From: LZORAL124-50-18 sp051208045
Lineage (GTDB): Bacteria; Pseudomonadota; Gammaproteobacteria; Pseudomonadales; Oleiphilaceae
Length of the DNA stretch: 64,000 nt
Direction: 5' to 3'
Assembly (NCBI GenBank): GCA_051208045.1
Contig: JBPJFY010000014.1
Span: 32,322-96,321 of the forward strand
Each line of letters starts with the position of its first letter. The first letter of the stretch is position 1. A program made the translations under genes and the position numbers. Shown here piece after piece: positions 44,738 through 54,191 of this stretch. The notes below the pieces were generated by a model. It saw nothing but the letters and a program-made list of their open reading frames with translations. It had not been told where the DNA came from and ran no database searches.

Positions 44738-45235
44738 TCAGCGTCTCGCCTGGCGAGCCTGGTCTAGAAAGAGTCGGGGCGCCAGTTCTTTCAGCGCTCG
44801 ACGATACACTTCCCGCTTGAAGGCAACGACCTGCCCCAACGGGTACCAATAACTCACCCACTGCCAACCATCGAACTCGGGCGAGTCCGATTCAGTCATG
44901 GAAACGCTGGCATCTGACGAAACCATACGGAGCAAAAACCACTTCTGTTTTTGCCCTACGCAAACCGGATGCGAATGATATCGAATCATTTTTTTGGGAA
45001 GACGATAGCGCAGCCAACCCCGGGTGCACGCCATCACCTCGACATCAGGAGGCCTGAGACCCACCTCCTCTTCCAGCTCCCGAAACAATGCCTCTTCGGG
45101 ACTTTCGTCTTTTTTTATGCCTCCCTGTGGGAACTGCCAGGAATCCTGACCGATTCGCCGTGCCCACAGTAATTCGCAATGCTGATTTGCCAGTATGATT
45201 CCGACGTTTGGCCTAAACCCGTCGGTATCAATCAC
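44738..45235 (-). CDS. rppH: RNA pyrophosphohydrolase RppH
   Basis: Nudix enzyme that removes pyrophosphate from mRNA 5' ends and starts decay. MIDTDGFRPNVGIIL and WQFPQGGIKKDESPEEALFRELEEEVGL (the Nudix box with its Glu cluster) are diagnostic. 165 residues. GTG start, with AAAGG upstream. Operon with ptsP, 3-base spacing. Divergent from the HAD gene. Confidence 0.97.
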   Translation of the reverse strand: MIDTDGFRPNVGIILANQHCELLWARRIGQDSWQFPQGGIKKDESPEEALFRELEEEVGLRPPDVEVMACTRGWLRYRLPKKMIRYHSHPVCVGQKQKWFLLRMVSSDASVSMTESDSPEFDGWQWVSYWYPLGQVVAFKREVYRRALKELAPRLFLDQARQARR

Positions 45236-45452
45236 ACGTATACAACCTTTTGTTATCTCTTTGTCTCAATTTTTCCAAAATTCAGGAAGTTGAGCAAATA
45301 TATCCGTCGAAAAACTCATGAAATTCTTTTTTAAAACAAGCAGAACTATGAGATCATGTTTTAATAATAGATTATCTTCTGCAATACACCAGAGCCAGCC
45401 CGCGAAAGGGCACATCTCAATGGGTTAAATGACCACCACAGGGAGCACTTGC

Positions 45453-46109
45453 ATGGCGTTGGCCATTTTTGATCTGGATAACACCCTGATCGCCGGGGAC
45501 AGCGATCACGCCTGGGGGCAGTTTCTTGTCGAAAAAGGCATTGTCGACGAAGATCTGTATAAAAAAGCCAACGACCAGTTTCTGCAAGACTACCTCAATG
45601 GCGAGCTGGATATGGATGCTTATCTGGCTTTTGCACTCAAGCCCCTCGCACAGCACTCCATTGAGCAGCTGCACGCCTGGCGCGAGCTGTTTGTCGAAGA
45701 AAAAATCCGACCTCTGCTGCTGGCGGCAGCCCAAGAAACGATCAACCGCCATCGGGCACAGGGGGATTACATCATGATCATCAGTGCCACCAACCGCTTT
45801 GTGACTGAGCCCATTGCGGCATTGTTCGAGGTAGACCATCTCATCGCCACCGACCCTGAAATGTCCGATGGCAAATACACAGGTCGCGTCTCCGGGACGC
45901 CAAGCTTCCAGCATGGAAAAGTAGTTCGCCTGGAGGCATGGCTGAAGGAGACCGGACAATCATTGGCCGGCGCCTGGTTTTACAGCGACTCTCACAACGA
46001 TCTGCCCCTTTTGGCGATGGTGGAGAACCCGGTGGCGGTCGACCCGGACGATACGTTACGCGCGCATGCCGAAGCCCGGGACTGGCGAGTGGTGTCTTTT
46101 CGCGAATGA
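45453..46109 (+). CDS. HAD-superfamily IB phosphatase (SerB-like)
   Basis: Predicted small-molecule phosphatase. Motif I FDLDNTL (nucleophile Asp within the first ten residues), motif II ISATN, motif III with Lys in FQHGKVVRL and the acidic YSDSHNDLPLL. The start at 45453 has GGGAG 7 bases ahead and yields 218 residues; a nearer-upstream ATG gives eight extra residues without a site. Related proteins next to rppH-ptsP are known in Pseudomonas and are annotated as HAD IB hydrolases. Phosphoserine is a possible but unproven substrate. Confidence 0.88.
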   Translation: MALAIFDLDNTLIAGDSDHAWGQFLVEKGIVDEDLYKKANDQFLQDYLNGELDMDAYLAFALKPLAQHSIEQLHAWRELFVEEKIRPLLLAAAQETINRHRAQGDYIMIISATNRFVTEPIAALFEVDHLIATDPEMSDGKYTGRVSGTPSFQHGKVVRLEAWLKETGQSLAGAWFYSDSHNDLPLLAMVENPVAVDPDDTLRAHAEARDWRVVSFRE

Positions 46110-47314
46110 GCTGGTGTCGATTTATCGCCTGTGTTGTAAGCCTGCTCGTTTTGGCTAGCTGCTCGCCGGACCCCCAGTCGACACCACCCACCACAACCTC
46201 ACCTTCTACCAGCGCGGGCGTGCCAACGCCCCACTCTAGCCCTACACACACGTCCAGTGCGCTGAGCACGGCATTTCTCAGGTATGCCGAACACCGAATG
46301 GCGAAGGTATGCTCAGCCACCGAGTCACTGGAAAAACAGGTGCATGCGTTTTTGGATGCGCCCGAAGTAACACGCCTTGATGCAGCGAAGCGCGCTTGGC
46401 TGGAAACACGTGATGCGTTGATCGAGGCGCATTTGCTTCGCCACTTCACTCTTTACGATCCGGCTTTTGTGGTGAGCTTCCCTTCGATACACAATACGGA
46501 CAATCAGGACTCGAGAAACATCTGGTCATTGGTGGATGCGTTTCCGCTAAATGGCGGCTATCTGGATCGCGTGAACGGGTATGCCTATTCAGGCATTGTT
46601 TATTCGGAAACACCCCTCTCCGAAGCGTTTTTGTTGAGTGAGTACCAATTCAGCGATGACACCTACTTGACGCTGGGAGTGACAGCCATTGAATTCATGC
46701 TGTGGGGAGAGAACGGGCAGCGGGGCGTGACAGATTATATTGCGCCCCCGCCAACAGAAGGCCCAGAGAACACCGAGCACCTGAGCGCCCAGCGTCGCCA
46801 GGCCCTGTTAAAAATGCAAAGCACACTGCTGAGTCAACATGCCGCCACCCTTTGCCACAGCTGGAATGACAACGACGGCTTTGTAAAAACACGCTGGCTT
46901 TCCACACCCGTAGTGGCACAGGAAACGCTGATCACGACCATGATGGTCAATTTTTTCCGTACAGAACTGATGGGGCAGTGGTTTCGCCCCGATTCAGCCG
47001 GGCGTGTGGTTTACCGTCCCCGCGCGGCCTTCAGCGGGTCGGAAAGCCGGGCGATCGCATCGCTGACACGACTGATTCAGGACTGGCGAATGCTACCGGA
47101 AGTGCAACCGCTCCTGGCCAAACTGAATCCATCCTCGGACTTTCAAACCCACGCGTTGCTAAAGGAGCTGGAAAGCGCTGTACAGCTCCTGGCAGAAAGT
47201 CCGCTCTCCGCAACGCCCGTCGAAGGCACCGATGAAAAGAACACACTGACCGCCCGCATTGAGCATCTGACGAACCAGATGATTCAGCGACTTCAAAACC
47301 ATCGCGCGCCATAA
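46106..47314 (+). CDS. imelysin-like (peptidase M75 family) lipoprotein
   Basis: Predicted periplasm-facing lipoprotein of 402 residues. Signal peptide with lipobox LASC (Cys19), then a Ser/Thr/Pro-rich linker to about residue 55 and an all-helical imelysin domain (AWLETRDALIEAHLLRHF; NGGYLDRVNGYAYSGIVYSETP; LGVTAIEFMLWG). Most imelysins have GxHxxE at the last block; here the His is Thr193 and the Glu is kept (Glu196). Imelysins act in iron or other metal uptake, so loss of the ligand may change this. The ATG overlaps the HAD stop (ATGA), so translation is coupled. Confidence 0.78.
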   Translation: MSWCRFIACVVSLLVLASCSPDPQSTPPTTTSPSTSAGVPTPHSSPTHTSSALSTAFLRYAEHRMAKVCSATESLEKQVHAFLDAPEVTRLDAAKRAWLETRDALIEAHLLRHFTLYDPAFVVSFPSIHNTDNQDSRNIWSLVDAFPLNGGYLDRVNGYAYSGIVYSETPLSEAFLLSEYQFSDDTYLTLGVTAIEFMLWGENGQRGVTDYIAPPPTEGPENTEHLSAQRRQALLKMQSTLLSQHAATLCHSWNDNDGFVKTRWLSTPVVAQETLITTMMVNFFRTELMGQWFRPDSAGRVVYRPRAAFSGSESRAIASLTRLIQDWRMLPEVQPLLAKLNPSSDFQTHALLKELESAVQLLAESPLSATPVEGTDEKNTLTARIEHLTNQMIQRLQNHRAP

Positions 47315-47321
47315 GTGCGCA

Positions 47322-48527
47322 TTACCATCGCCAGAGTGCGCGTACAAAAATAGCTTTAAGGTAAGCCGTTTCGGGCACGCCCGGAAGAATCGGATGATCC
47401 GGAGCCTGGCCATATTGACCCAACACCTGCAAATAGCGATCGACATGACGCCCGGCAGACCGGATGAGATCCATATGTTTCTCTGCGCTGAGATGCATCG
47501 AACAGGAAGCAGAAACCAGGATGCCTCGGTCCGCGAGCAGTCTCAGCGCCATCTGATTCAGTCGCGCATAGCCTTGCTCACCATTTTTAATATCTTTGCG
47601 CCGGGGAATGAGGGCGGGCGGGTCACACACAATCACGTCGAACTTCTCCCCTTCCTGAATGAGTGATTTCATCACCTCGAATACATCGCCCTGAATCGTA
47701 CGGCATACTCCATCGACATCGTTCAGGCGCGCACTCGACGCGAAAGCAGCCAGAGCACTTTCTGCCGCATCAACCCCCACTACCTCGCTGGCGCCAAATC
47801 TGGCGGCCTGCACACCCCAGCCTCCCGCATAACTGAATAGGTCTAACACGCGTTTGCCAGCCACATAGTGCTTCAGCTGGGCGCGATTTTCCCGATGATC
47901 ATAAAACCAGCCTGTCTTTTGTCCACCGATGAGGTCAATTTCGAATTGCACGCCATTTTCTTCAACGCGCACTTTTTCTGGCAGTGTTCCGGAAACGACT
48001 TCTACGTAGGAAGGCAACTGCTCCACTTCCCGCATTTTACCGTCGTTCTTCAGCACGATGGCCTCCGGCTGGAAGAGTTTTTCCAGCGCAGCAACAATCT
48101 CATCCCGGTACTGCTCCATCCCGGCACATGAAATCTGCACCGAAAATATCGCGCCAAAGCGGTCAATCACCAGGCCCGGTAAGCCGTCACTGTCGCCATA
48201 GACCAACCGGTAGAAGGGCTTGTCATAATGCATTTCTCTCAGCGTCAGCGCATCCTGCAGCCGCTTTTCGAGCATTTTCGCTGAAAATGGGTGATCGCTG
48301 CGCGTAAACAGCCGCACACAAATGAGCGTATTGGGATTGATGAAGCCCCTACCCATGGATTTACCGGACGCCGATATGATATCCACTTGCTGCCCGGGCG
48401 AGAACGCTTTCAGGGGTGTTTTTTTGGTGTCAATCTCGTTGCTGTATACCCAAATGTGGCCTGCTCGAATCCGCCGATCCGCCTGCCCTCTCAACACAAC
48501 TTTATCACTGCTGCTCTCTGCGCCCAT
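47322..48527 (-). CDS. rlmI: RlmI-like class I SAM-dependent rRNA methyltransferase
   Basis: Methyltransferase of the RlmI family (23S rRNA m5C1962 in E. coli). N-terminal PUA domain (VVLRGQADRRIRAGHIWVYSNEI), a middle EEHxx-like domain, then a SAM domain with VLDLFSYAGGWGVQAARFGA and the catalytic block VIVCDPPAL. TAGGAGA lies before the ATG. 401 residues. Family identity is clear; the exact target base is by homology. Confidence 0.9.
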   Translation of the reverse strand: MGAESSSDKVVLRGQADRRIRAGHIWVYSNEIDTKKTPLKAFSPGQQVDIISASGKSMGRGFINPNTLICVRLFTRSDHPFSAKMLEKRLQDALTLREMHYDKPFYRLVYGDSDGLPGLVIDRFGAIFSVQISCAGMEQYRDEIVAALEKLFQPEAIVLKNDGKMREVEQLPSYVEVVSGTLPEKVRVEENGVQFEIDLIGGQKTGWFYDHRENRAQLKHYVAGKRVLDLFSYAGGWGVQAARFGASEVVGVDAAESALAAFASSARLNDVDGVCRTIQGDVFEVMKSLIQEGEKFDVIVCDPPALIPRRKDIKNGEQGYARLNQMALRLLADRGILVSASCSMHLSAEKHMDLIRSAGRHVDRYLQVLGQYGQAPDHPILPGVPETAYLKAIFVRALWRW

Positions 48528-48615
48528 GGCTGTCTCCTAATGGTCAATCCCCCATTATAACAGGCTTACAAAATTAATCCGGAATTTACAATTCTCTCTG
48601 GAAATCGCATTGCCA

Positions 48616-48638
48616 TGGGATAAACTAAGGGTATCCCA
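48616..48638 (+). promoter_or_regulatory. leader hairpin before the HDOD gene
   Basis: TGGGATA (48616-48622) and TATCCCA (48632-48638) form a 7-bp perfect inverted repeat with a 9-base loop, ending 28 bases before the start codon. Function unknown; it could affect translation or bind a regulator. Confidence 0.35.
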
Positions 48639-48666
48639 AGCAAGATTCAGTGTGTCAGGAGACTGC

Positions 48667-49539
48667 ATGGCTACGGAACTCACCACAGACCAAATCAACA
48701 AGATACTGCAAGGCATCCGGATTCCGGCACAGCCTCAGATTCTGGTTGATTTGCAGATGGAACAGGCCATGCCAGATCCGGATATCCGACAAATTGCCCG
48801 CCTGATCAGCCAGGATGTCGGCCTTTCGGGCACCATGCTCAAGTTTGTTAACTCACCTTTTTTTCAGTTGGGCAATAAAATCTCCTCCATCGAACAGGCG
48901 GTGTCCCTGCTGGGATTGGACAGCGTCATCAATATCCTCAATGGTCTGTCCATTAAAGGAGAAATGAAGGATGAGACGATTGTAGCACTCACGTCCTTTT
49001 GGGATACCGCCAACGATATCGCCATGGTGTCGGCCACCGTTGCAAAACAGATAGGCTATCGCAGCCCGGATCTTGCCTACTCATTAGGCCTGTTTCACAA
49101 CGTGGGAACACCTTTGATGTTGGACCGGTTCAAAAACTACTATGACGTACTGGAAGAAGCCTATGCCTCGGTAGATAGCCGGGTCATCGACATTGAGAAC
49201 AAATACCTGAACACCAACCACGCGGTGGTGGGCTACTACACAGCGAAATCCTGGAACTTGCCGAAAATCATTTGTGAGTCGATTGCAGAGCATCACAACT
49301 CGCGCACGATTTTTGCCTCCCGGGATGGTAAAAGCCAGGAAAAGAAAACCCTGCTCGCGGTGTTAAAAATTGCCGAGCATATCTGCGGCAACTATCGCTT
49401 GCTGGGCAAGCAGACGGAAGATCATGAGTGGGAAGACACCCACAATGAAATTCTGGAATATGTGGGCCTCACACACATCGATATGGAGGAGATGCGAGAA
49501 AACTTCAGCGACATGGGGGTCGCCGTTTTTCGCGACTGA
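48667..49539 (+). CDS. HDOD-domain signalling protein
   Basis: 290-residue stand-alone HDOD protein. It has LTTDQINKILQGIRIPAQPQIL, then DIRQIARLISQDVGLSGTMLKFVNSPFF, and a degenerate HD core (YSLGLFHNVGTPLM) lacking the second catalytic residues of true HD phosphohydrolases. Such proteins act as scaffolds in c-di-GMP, stress or motility signalling. The start at 48667 follows AGGAG by 5 bases; 19 codons upstream are open but unsupported. Target unknown. Confidence 0.88.
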   Translation: MATELTTDQINKILQGIRIPAQPQILVDLQMEQAMPDPDIRQIARLISQDVGLSGTMLKFVNSPFFQLGNKISSIEQAVSLLGLDSVINILNGLSIKGEMKDETIVALTSFWDTANDIAMVSATVAKQIGYRSPDLAYSLGLFHNVGTPLMLDRFKNYYDVLEEAYASVDSRVIDIENKYLNTNHAVVGYYTAKSWNLPKIICESIAEHHNSRTIFASRDGKSQEKKTLLAVLKIAEHICGNYRLLGKQTEDHEWEDTHNEILEYVGLTHIDMEEMRENFSDMGVAVFRD

Positions 49540-49557
49540 CCCCACTCACCGTGCAGA

Positions 49558-51027
49558 TTAAGGCGTTTCCTCTGCCTGATACGCCAGATCCAGCTCCCGC
49601 GCCGCTTTAACGTCATCCAGGCGCCGCACAGGCATGGTGAAGGGCGCCCCCTTCAGCTGTGCAGGATTTTCTTTCGCTTCTTCCCAAATCGCAACCATGG
49701 CTTTCACAAACCCATCCAGCTCTTCCAGTGATTCAGTTTCTGTGGGCTCAATGAGGAGGCACTCAGGGATCAACATCGGAAAGTACGTGGTCGGCGCGTG
49801 CACGCCATAGTCCAGCAAACGCTTGGCAAAATCCATCGCACTCACACCATGGGCCTTCAGCTGTGGCGATATCGACACAATGAACTCATGGGTTGCTCGG
49901 CGATTGGGGTAGGCGAGTGTGAAACCAGACTGCCGCATTTTCGCTGCCATATAATTGGCCGCCAGCGTGGCATTTTCGGCGACGCGCACCATCCCTTCCC
50001 GGCCGAGCAGTAGCGCATAGGCATAGGCTCTCAAAATGATGCCCGCATTACCCATAAAGGCGGACAGCCGACCAATACTTTCCGGCAACGCTTCCTCATC
50101 CAGCCAGCAGTAGTTGACGGTTCCACCCGCATCTTCCACCCCGGCAATCGGCACCGGCAGATATGGAAGCAAACGCTGATTGACCGCGACCGGACCCGAG
50201 CCCGGCCCGCCCCCGCCATGGGGCGTTGCAAACGTTTTATGGAGGTTAATGTGCATCACATCAAAGCCCATATCACCGGGCCGCACCTTCCCCAAAATCG
50301 CATTCAGGTTTGCGCCATCGTAATACAGCAAGCCACCAACGCCGTGCACAAGCTTGGCGATTTTTTCAATCTGACGCTCGAACACACCGCACGTGGAGGG
50401 ATTGGTCATCATGATGCCCGCTGTCTGTGGGCCCACCATCGTTTCCAGTGCCACCAGATCCACGTCACCATCCGACGTCACTGGCACTTCCCGCACTTTG
50501 TAACCACACATGACCGCCGTAGCAGGATTGGTACCGTGAGCTGCCGTCGGTACCAGAATTTCCTGTCGGGCGCTGTCTCCGCGCTGATCATGGTATGCCT
50601 TGATCATGGCCACTCCGGCAAACTCCCCCTGGGCACCCGCCATCGGAGCTAATGAGACGCCGGCCATCCCGGTGACCTCTTTGAGTATTTCCTGAAGGCC
50701 AAACACACAGGAGAGGTACCCCTGGCTAAACGCATCCGGCGCCAGCGGATGACGATTCAAAAATCCCGGCAACGACGCCGCGCGATGCGCGCCTCGCGGG
50801 TTGTACTTCATGGTGCAGGAGCCGAGGGGGTAAAAATGCGTATCAATGGAAAAGTTCTTGCGGGACAGATTGGTAAAATGGCGCACCACTTCCAGTTCCG
50901 ACACCGTCGGCAAGCCAGGGACTTTTTGACGCAGCAGTGTGCCTTGAATGTCTGTCGTTTCTTCCGCCATTTTGGGCTGTTGCGCTTTCGCTGTGCGGCC
51001 CTGACCACCGCGCTCAAATATTAACAT
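49558..51027 (-). CDS. gcvPB: glycine dehydrogenase (decarboxylating) subunit 2
   Basis: C-terminal half of the split P-protein of the glycine cleavage system. The PLP lysine is in INLHKTFATPHGGGGPG. PLGSCTMKYNPR and SLAPMAGAQGE are also typical. 489 residues. The ATG overlaps gcvPA by 7 bases with GGAGG upstream, so the two halves are coupled. Split P-protein is one of the two known arrangements. Confidence 0.96.
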   Translation of the reverse strand: MLIFERGGQGRTAKAQQPKMAEETTDIQGTLLRQKVPGLPTVSELEVVRHFTNLSRKNFSIDTHFYPLGSCTMKYNPRGAHRAASLPGFLNRHPLAPDAFSQGYLSCVFGLQEILKEVTGMAGVSLAPMAGAQGEFAGVAMIKAYHDQRGDSARQEILVPTAAHGTNPATAVMCGYKVREVPVTSDGDVDLVALETMVGPQTAGIMMTNPSTCGVFERQIEKIAKLVHGVGGLLYYDGANLNAILGKVRPGDMGFDVMHINLHKTFATPHGGGGPGSGPVAVNQRLLPYLPVPIAGVEDAGGTVNYCWLDEEALPESIGRLSAFMGNAGIILRAYAYALLLGREGMVRVAENATLAANYMAAKMRQSGFTLAYPNRRATHEFIVSISPQLKAHGVSAMDFAKRLLDYGVHAPTTYFPMLIPECLLIEPTETESLEELDGFVKAMVAIWEEAKENPAQLKGAPFTMPVRRLDDVKAARELDLAYQAEETP

Positions 51028-52397
51028 CGGTTGCCCTCCACCTCTTCAATGGCCGCTTTGAGTGCTGCCACATAAACATCCAGATCATTATCCGTTTTTG
51101 TTTCCGTCACGCACACGAGTATCGCCTCCCCCAGTGCGGGATAGACACCGGACAGGTCGAACCCACCCAACACGCCGCGTTGCGCCATATGTTCCAATAC
51201 CAGCCGGGCAGACACCGGCAGCTGAACCACAAACTCATGAAAGTAGTCACCACTCTGCAGCAGCTTGCCCTGCCCTGCGTCGGTCAGCTTTTGTCTCAAG
51301 CCACGGGTATTTTGATGACAGGCCTGTGCTACCGCCTGCAACCCCTGCGCCCCGAGTAAACTCATATAAACGGTCGCTGCGGTCACCGCCAGCCCCTGAT
51401 TGGTACATATATTCGATGTCGCCTTGCTTCGCCGTATATGCTGCTCCCGCGCCTGCAGGGTGAGCGTGAAGCCAGCCTTGCCATCAATGTCCACGGTCTT
51501 ACCGATGATACGACCAGGCATCTGCCGCGCCAGTTTGCTTCGACAGCAGATGAAACCAAAATAGGGTCCGCCCGATGCCAACGGAATACCCAGGGGCTGG
51601 CCGTCCCCTACGCAGATGTCCGCCCCCTCAGAACCCCATTCCCCAGGGGGTTTCAAGAGCGCTAACGCGGTCGGATTCGCGACAGCGATCACGAGCCAAC
51701 TTTGCGCATGCGCGAAATCCGTCAGCTCATCCACCGCTTCCAGCCCGCCGAGGAAGTTCGGCTGTGCAATGACGATCGCAGCAAAATCTTCACCCGCAAA
51801 GGGTGCCAGCATTCCTGTGTCAATGCGCAGGCTGTCATTGATCCCGGTTTCCACGACCTCAATGGTCTGCGTGGACACAATATCCTTCAACGCTGCCCGA
51901 TACAGTGGACTGACGGTACCCAACACCAGCACCCGGTTGCTCTTGGACTTGCGATTCGAGCGAATCGCCATCAAAACCGCTTCTGCCAGCGCTGACGCGC
52001 CGTCATACAAAGACGCATTGGAGACATCGAGCCCCGTAAGGGCCACCATCATGGATTGATACTCATACACCAGCTGAAGTGTGCCCTGACTGGCCTCTGC
52101 CTGATACGGCGTATAGGCTGTCATGAATTCCCCCCGACTGGCAATGTCCCACACCGCACTGGGGATGTGGTGCTCATAGGCCCCAGCGCCGAGGTAACAT
52201 TGAGCACCCGCATCCTGTTCTGCACGCTCCTGCATCAAGCGCAGCATCTGCATTTCAGAGATGCCCTCTGGCACAGCCGCCAGGGAGTCGCACTTCAGGT
52301 GAGCGGGTATTTCATCGAAAAGATCAGCTATATTGGCTGCCCCGATGGCATCCAGCATATGCTTTTGGTCTTCAGGGGTATGAGGGATAAATGGCAT
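51021..52397 (-). CDS. gcvPA: glycine dehydrogenase (decarboxylating) subunit 1
   Basis: N-terminal half of the split P-protein; forms the heterotetramer with GcvPB. MPFIPHTPEDQKHMLDAIG, LGAGAYEHHIPSAV and YTPYQAEASQGTLQ match the family. 458 residues. Located 58 bases after gcvH. GGGAA precedes the ATG. Confidence 0.96.
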   Translation of the reverse strand: MPFIPHTPEDQKHMLDAIGAANIADLFDEIPAHLKCDSLAAVPEGISEMQMLRLMQERAEQDAGAQCYLGAGAYEHHIPSAVWDIASRGEFMTAYTPYQAEASQGTLQLVYEYQSMMVALTGLDVSNASLYDGASALAEAVLMAIRSNRKSKSNRVLVLGTVSPLYRAALKDIVSTQTIEVVETGINDSLRIDTGMLAPFAGEDFAAIVIAQPNFLGGLEAVDELTDFAHAQSWLVIAVANPTALALLKPPGEWGSEGADICVGDGQPLGIPLASGGPYFGFICCRSKLARQMPGRIIGKTVDIDGKAGFTLTLQAREQHIRRSKATSNICTNQGLAVTAATVYMSLLGAQGLQAVAQACHQNTRGLRQKLTDAGQGKLLQSGDYFHEFVVQLPVSARLVLEHMAQRGVLGGFDLSGVYPALGEAILVCVTETKTDNDLDVYVAALKAAIEEVEGNRC

Positions 52398-52455
52398 GAA
52401 TGATTCCCAAAGCGATTTCAGTCAATAATTACGTCGGAAGTGGCACCGCCGATCA

Positions 52456-52854
52456 TCAATGATCTTCTTCCTCACAGGCAGCGGTATAGTCTTCAGCACT
52501 TAACAGTGCCTCGAGTTCTTCCGGATCAGAAATCTTCACTTGAAAGAACCAGCCATCGTCATACGGATGCGAGTTCACCAAATCCGGCGACTCCTCCAAG
52601 GCTTCATTCACCGCGATCACTTCGCCGGAGACCGGTGAGTAAATATCCGACGCAGCCTTCACTGACTCAACGACCCCGGCTTCATCACCGGCACTGATTT
52701 CCGCGCCAACTTCGGGCACTTCAACGAACACGACATCCCCCAGGAGGTCTTGAGCATGATCTGTGATGCCAACGGTCACCGTCTGGCCATCAGACTCCAA
52801 TCGCGCCCATTCGTGAGAGGACAAATACTTTAGTTCTTTGGGTACTAAGCTCAT
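52456..52854 (-). CDS. gcvH: glycine cleavage system H protein
   Basis: Lipoyl carrier that shuttles the aminomethyl group between P, T and L proteins. Lys66 in ESVKAASDIYSP is the lipoylation site. 132 residues. AGGA is 8-9 bases before the ATG. Its upstream spacer holds a five-copy 15-bp tandem repeat. The L protein (lpd) is not in this window. Confidence 0.97.
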   Translation of the reverse strand: MSLVPKELKYLSSHEWARLESDGQTVTVGITDHAQDLLGDVVFVEVPEVGAEISAGDEAGVVESVKAASDIYSPVSGEVIAVNEALEESPDLVNSHPYDDGWFFQVKISDPEELEALLSAEDYTAACEEEDH

Positions 52855-52873
52855 GAGAGTGTTCCTATTTATC

Positions 52874-52953
52874 GGTAATCAATCTTTCGGTTATCAATCT
52901 TTCGGTTATCAATCTTTCGGTTATCAGTCTTTCGGTTATCAGTCTTTCGGTAA
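52874..52953. repeat. 15-bp tandem repeat, five copies, in the gcvT-gcvH spacer
   Basis: Five head-to-tail copies of GGTTATCAATCTTTC (variants: first copy GGTAATC, copies 4-5 CAGTC), 52874-52948, plus a partial sixth. It sits in the transcribed leader of gcvH within the operon. Copy variation would not disturb a protein. Confidence 0.95.
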
Positions 52954-52982
52954 CGCATGCATGCTCCGATGGCAGGGAGGCG

Positions 52983-54083
52983 TCATGCTAAGGGAGTGTA
53001 AACCTGCTTGCCATTACGCACAAATGGCACTTTCACCAGTTCTACGGGCAGTTCTTTTTTCCGGATGTCGATGGTCGCGTCACCACTCGCGTTCGCGGGA
53101 ATGCGCACGAGACCGACCGCGTAACCCAATGTGGGCGAAAACGTCCCGCTGGTCAGTTCACCCACCGCACCGTTAGCGAATCGAATCTGCTGATGACTGC
53201 GTAGCACCGCCTTTTCTTTCAATACGACACCGACCAGACGGGACGGCACCCCGGCGTGCTTCTGTGCTTCCAACGCTGCGCGTCCCAGAAAATCCCGGGA
53301 TTCGGGCTGCCAGGCGACAGTCCAGGCCATATTCGACTCCAGCGGCGTCACGGATTCATCCATGTCCGAGCCATAGAGATTCATTCCTGCTTCCAGGCGC
53401 AGTGTGTCACGTGCACCCAAGCCACAGGGAGCCACCCCGGCCGCTTTGAGCTGCGCCCAGAATCCGGACGCTGCCTCGCCCGGCAGCATAATCTCCAGAC
53501 CGTCTTCGCCGGTATAACCGGTTCGGCAGATCATCCAGTCGCCATCAACGGCACCCTGAAAAACGCTCAGACTGTCAACCAACGCTTGAACGCCAGGTGA
53601 CACACAGTTTTTGACTTTCGCGATGGCATCCGGCCCCTGGATGGCAATCATCGCCAGCTCCGGGCGTTCCGTCAGCGACACCTCAAATTTTTCGGCCTGC
53701 AGATTCATCCAGGCCAGATCTTTTTCCCGTGTCGCACAATTTACCACCACGCGATATTTTTTCTGCTCGGGCAAAAAGTACACGATCAGGTCATCGAGCA
53801 CATGGCCGTCTTCATTGAGCATACCGGAGTACAGGGCTTTGCCCGGCTGAGTGAGCTTTTCCACGTCATTAGCGAGCAGAAAACGCAAATAGGCCTTTCT
53901 TTCCGAACCCGTCACGTCCACCACCGTCATGTGGGACACATCAAACATACCCGCCGACGAACGGACAATCTTGTGCTCCTCAATCTGTGAGCCATAGTGG
54001 AGCGGCATATCCCAGCCACCAAAATCCACGACCTTGGCGCCACAATCAAGATGCGTTTGATAAAGAAACGTACGGTTGCCCAT
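52983..54083 (-). CDS. gcvT: aminomethyltransferase (glycine cleavage T protein)
   Basis: Releases ammonia and makes 5,10-methylene-THF from the H-protein-bound intermediate. LYQTHLDCGAKVVDFGGWDMPLHYG at the start, then FDVSHMTVVDV with the catalytic Asp region and GYTGEDGLEIMLP. 366 residues. AGGTGAT precedes the ATG. First gene of the gcv operon. No glycine riboswitch is seen in the short upstream spacer. Confidence 0.97.
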   Translation of the reverse strand: MGNRTFLYQTHLDCGAKVVDFGGWDMPLHYGSQIEEHKIVRSSAGMFDVSHMTVVDVTGSERKAYLRFLLANDVEKLTQPGKALYSGMLNEDGHVLDDLIVYFLPEQKKYRVVVNCATREKDLAWMNLQAEKFEVSLTERPELAMIAIQGPDAIAKVKNCVSPGVQALVDSLSVFQGAVDGDWMICRTGYTGEDGLEIMLPGEAASGFWAQLKAAGVAPCGLGARDTLRLEAGMNLYGSDMDESVTPLESNMAWTVAWQPESRDFLGRAALEAQKHAGVPSRLVGVVLKEKAVLRSHQQIRFANGAVGELTSGTFSPTLGYAVGLVRIPANASGDATIDIRKKELPVELVKVPFVRNGKQVYTPLA

Positions 54084-54191
54084 AGATCACCTGTCTGCTG
54101 GAATTTTGTTCGTTATTTGGATGACGCTTTGTGCGATCAAGAAGCGCGCAATTTTACTAAATATTCCCTCGCTGTGCATCGTTTCCCTCGG

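Noticed and set aside
52838..53176. Plus-strand frame with NQSFGYQSFG repeats
   Set aside because: It is the translation of the 15-bp tandem repeat plus an antisense part of gcvT; no ribosome site.
54084..54191. Possible glycine riboswitch before gcvT
   Set aside because: The spacer is only 108 bases and lacks the GGAGAG and GCCGAAGG-type aptamer blocks; it shows only a short CGAGGGAA direct repeat.
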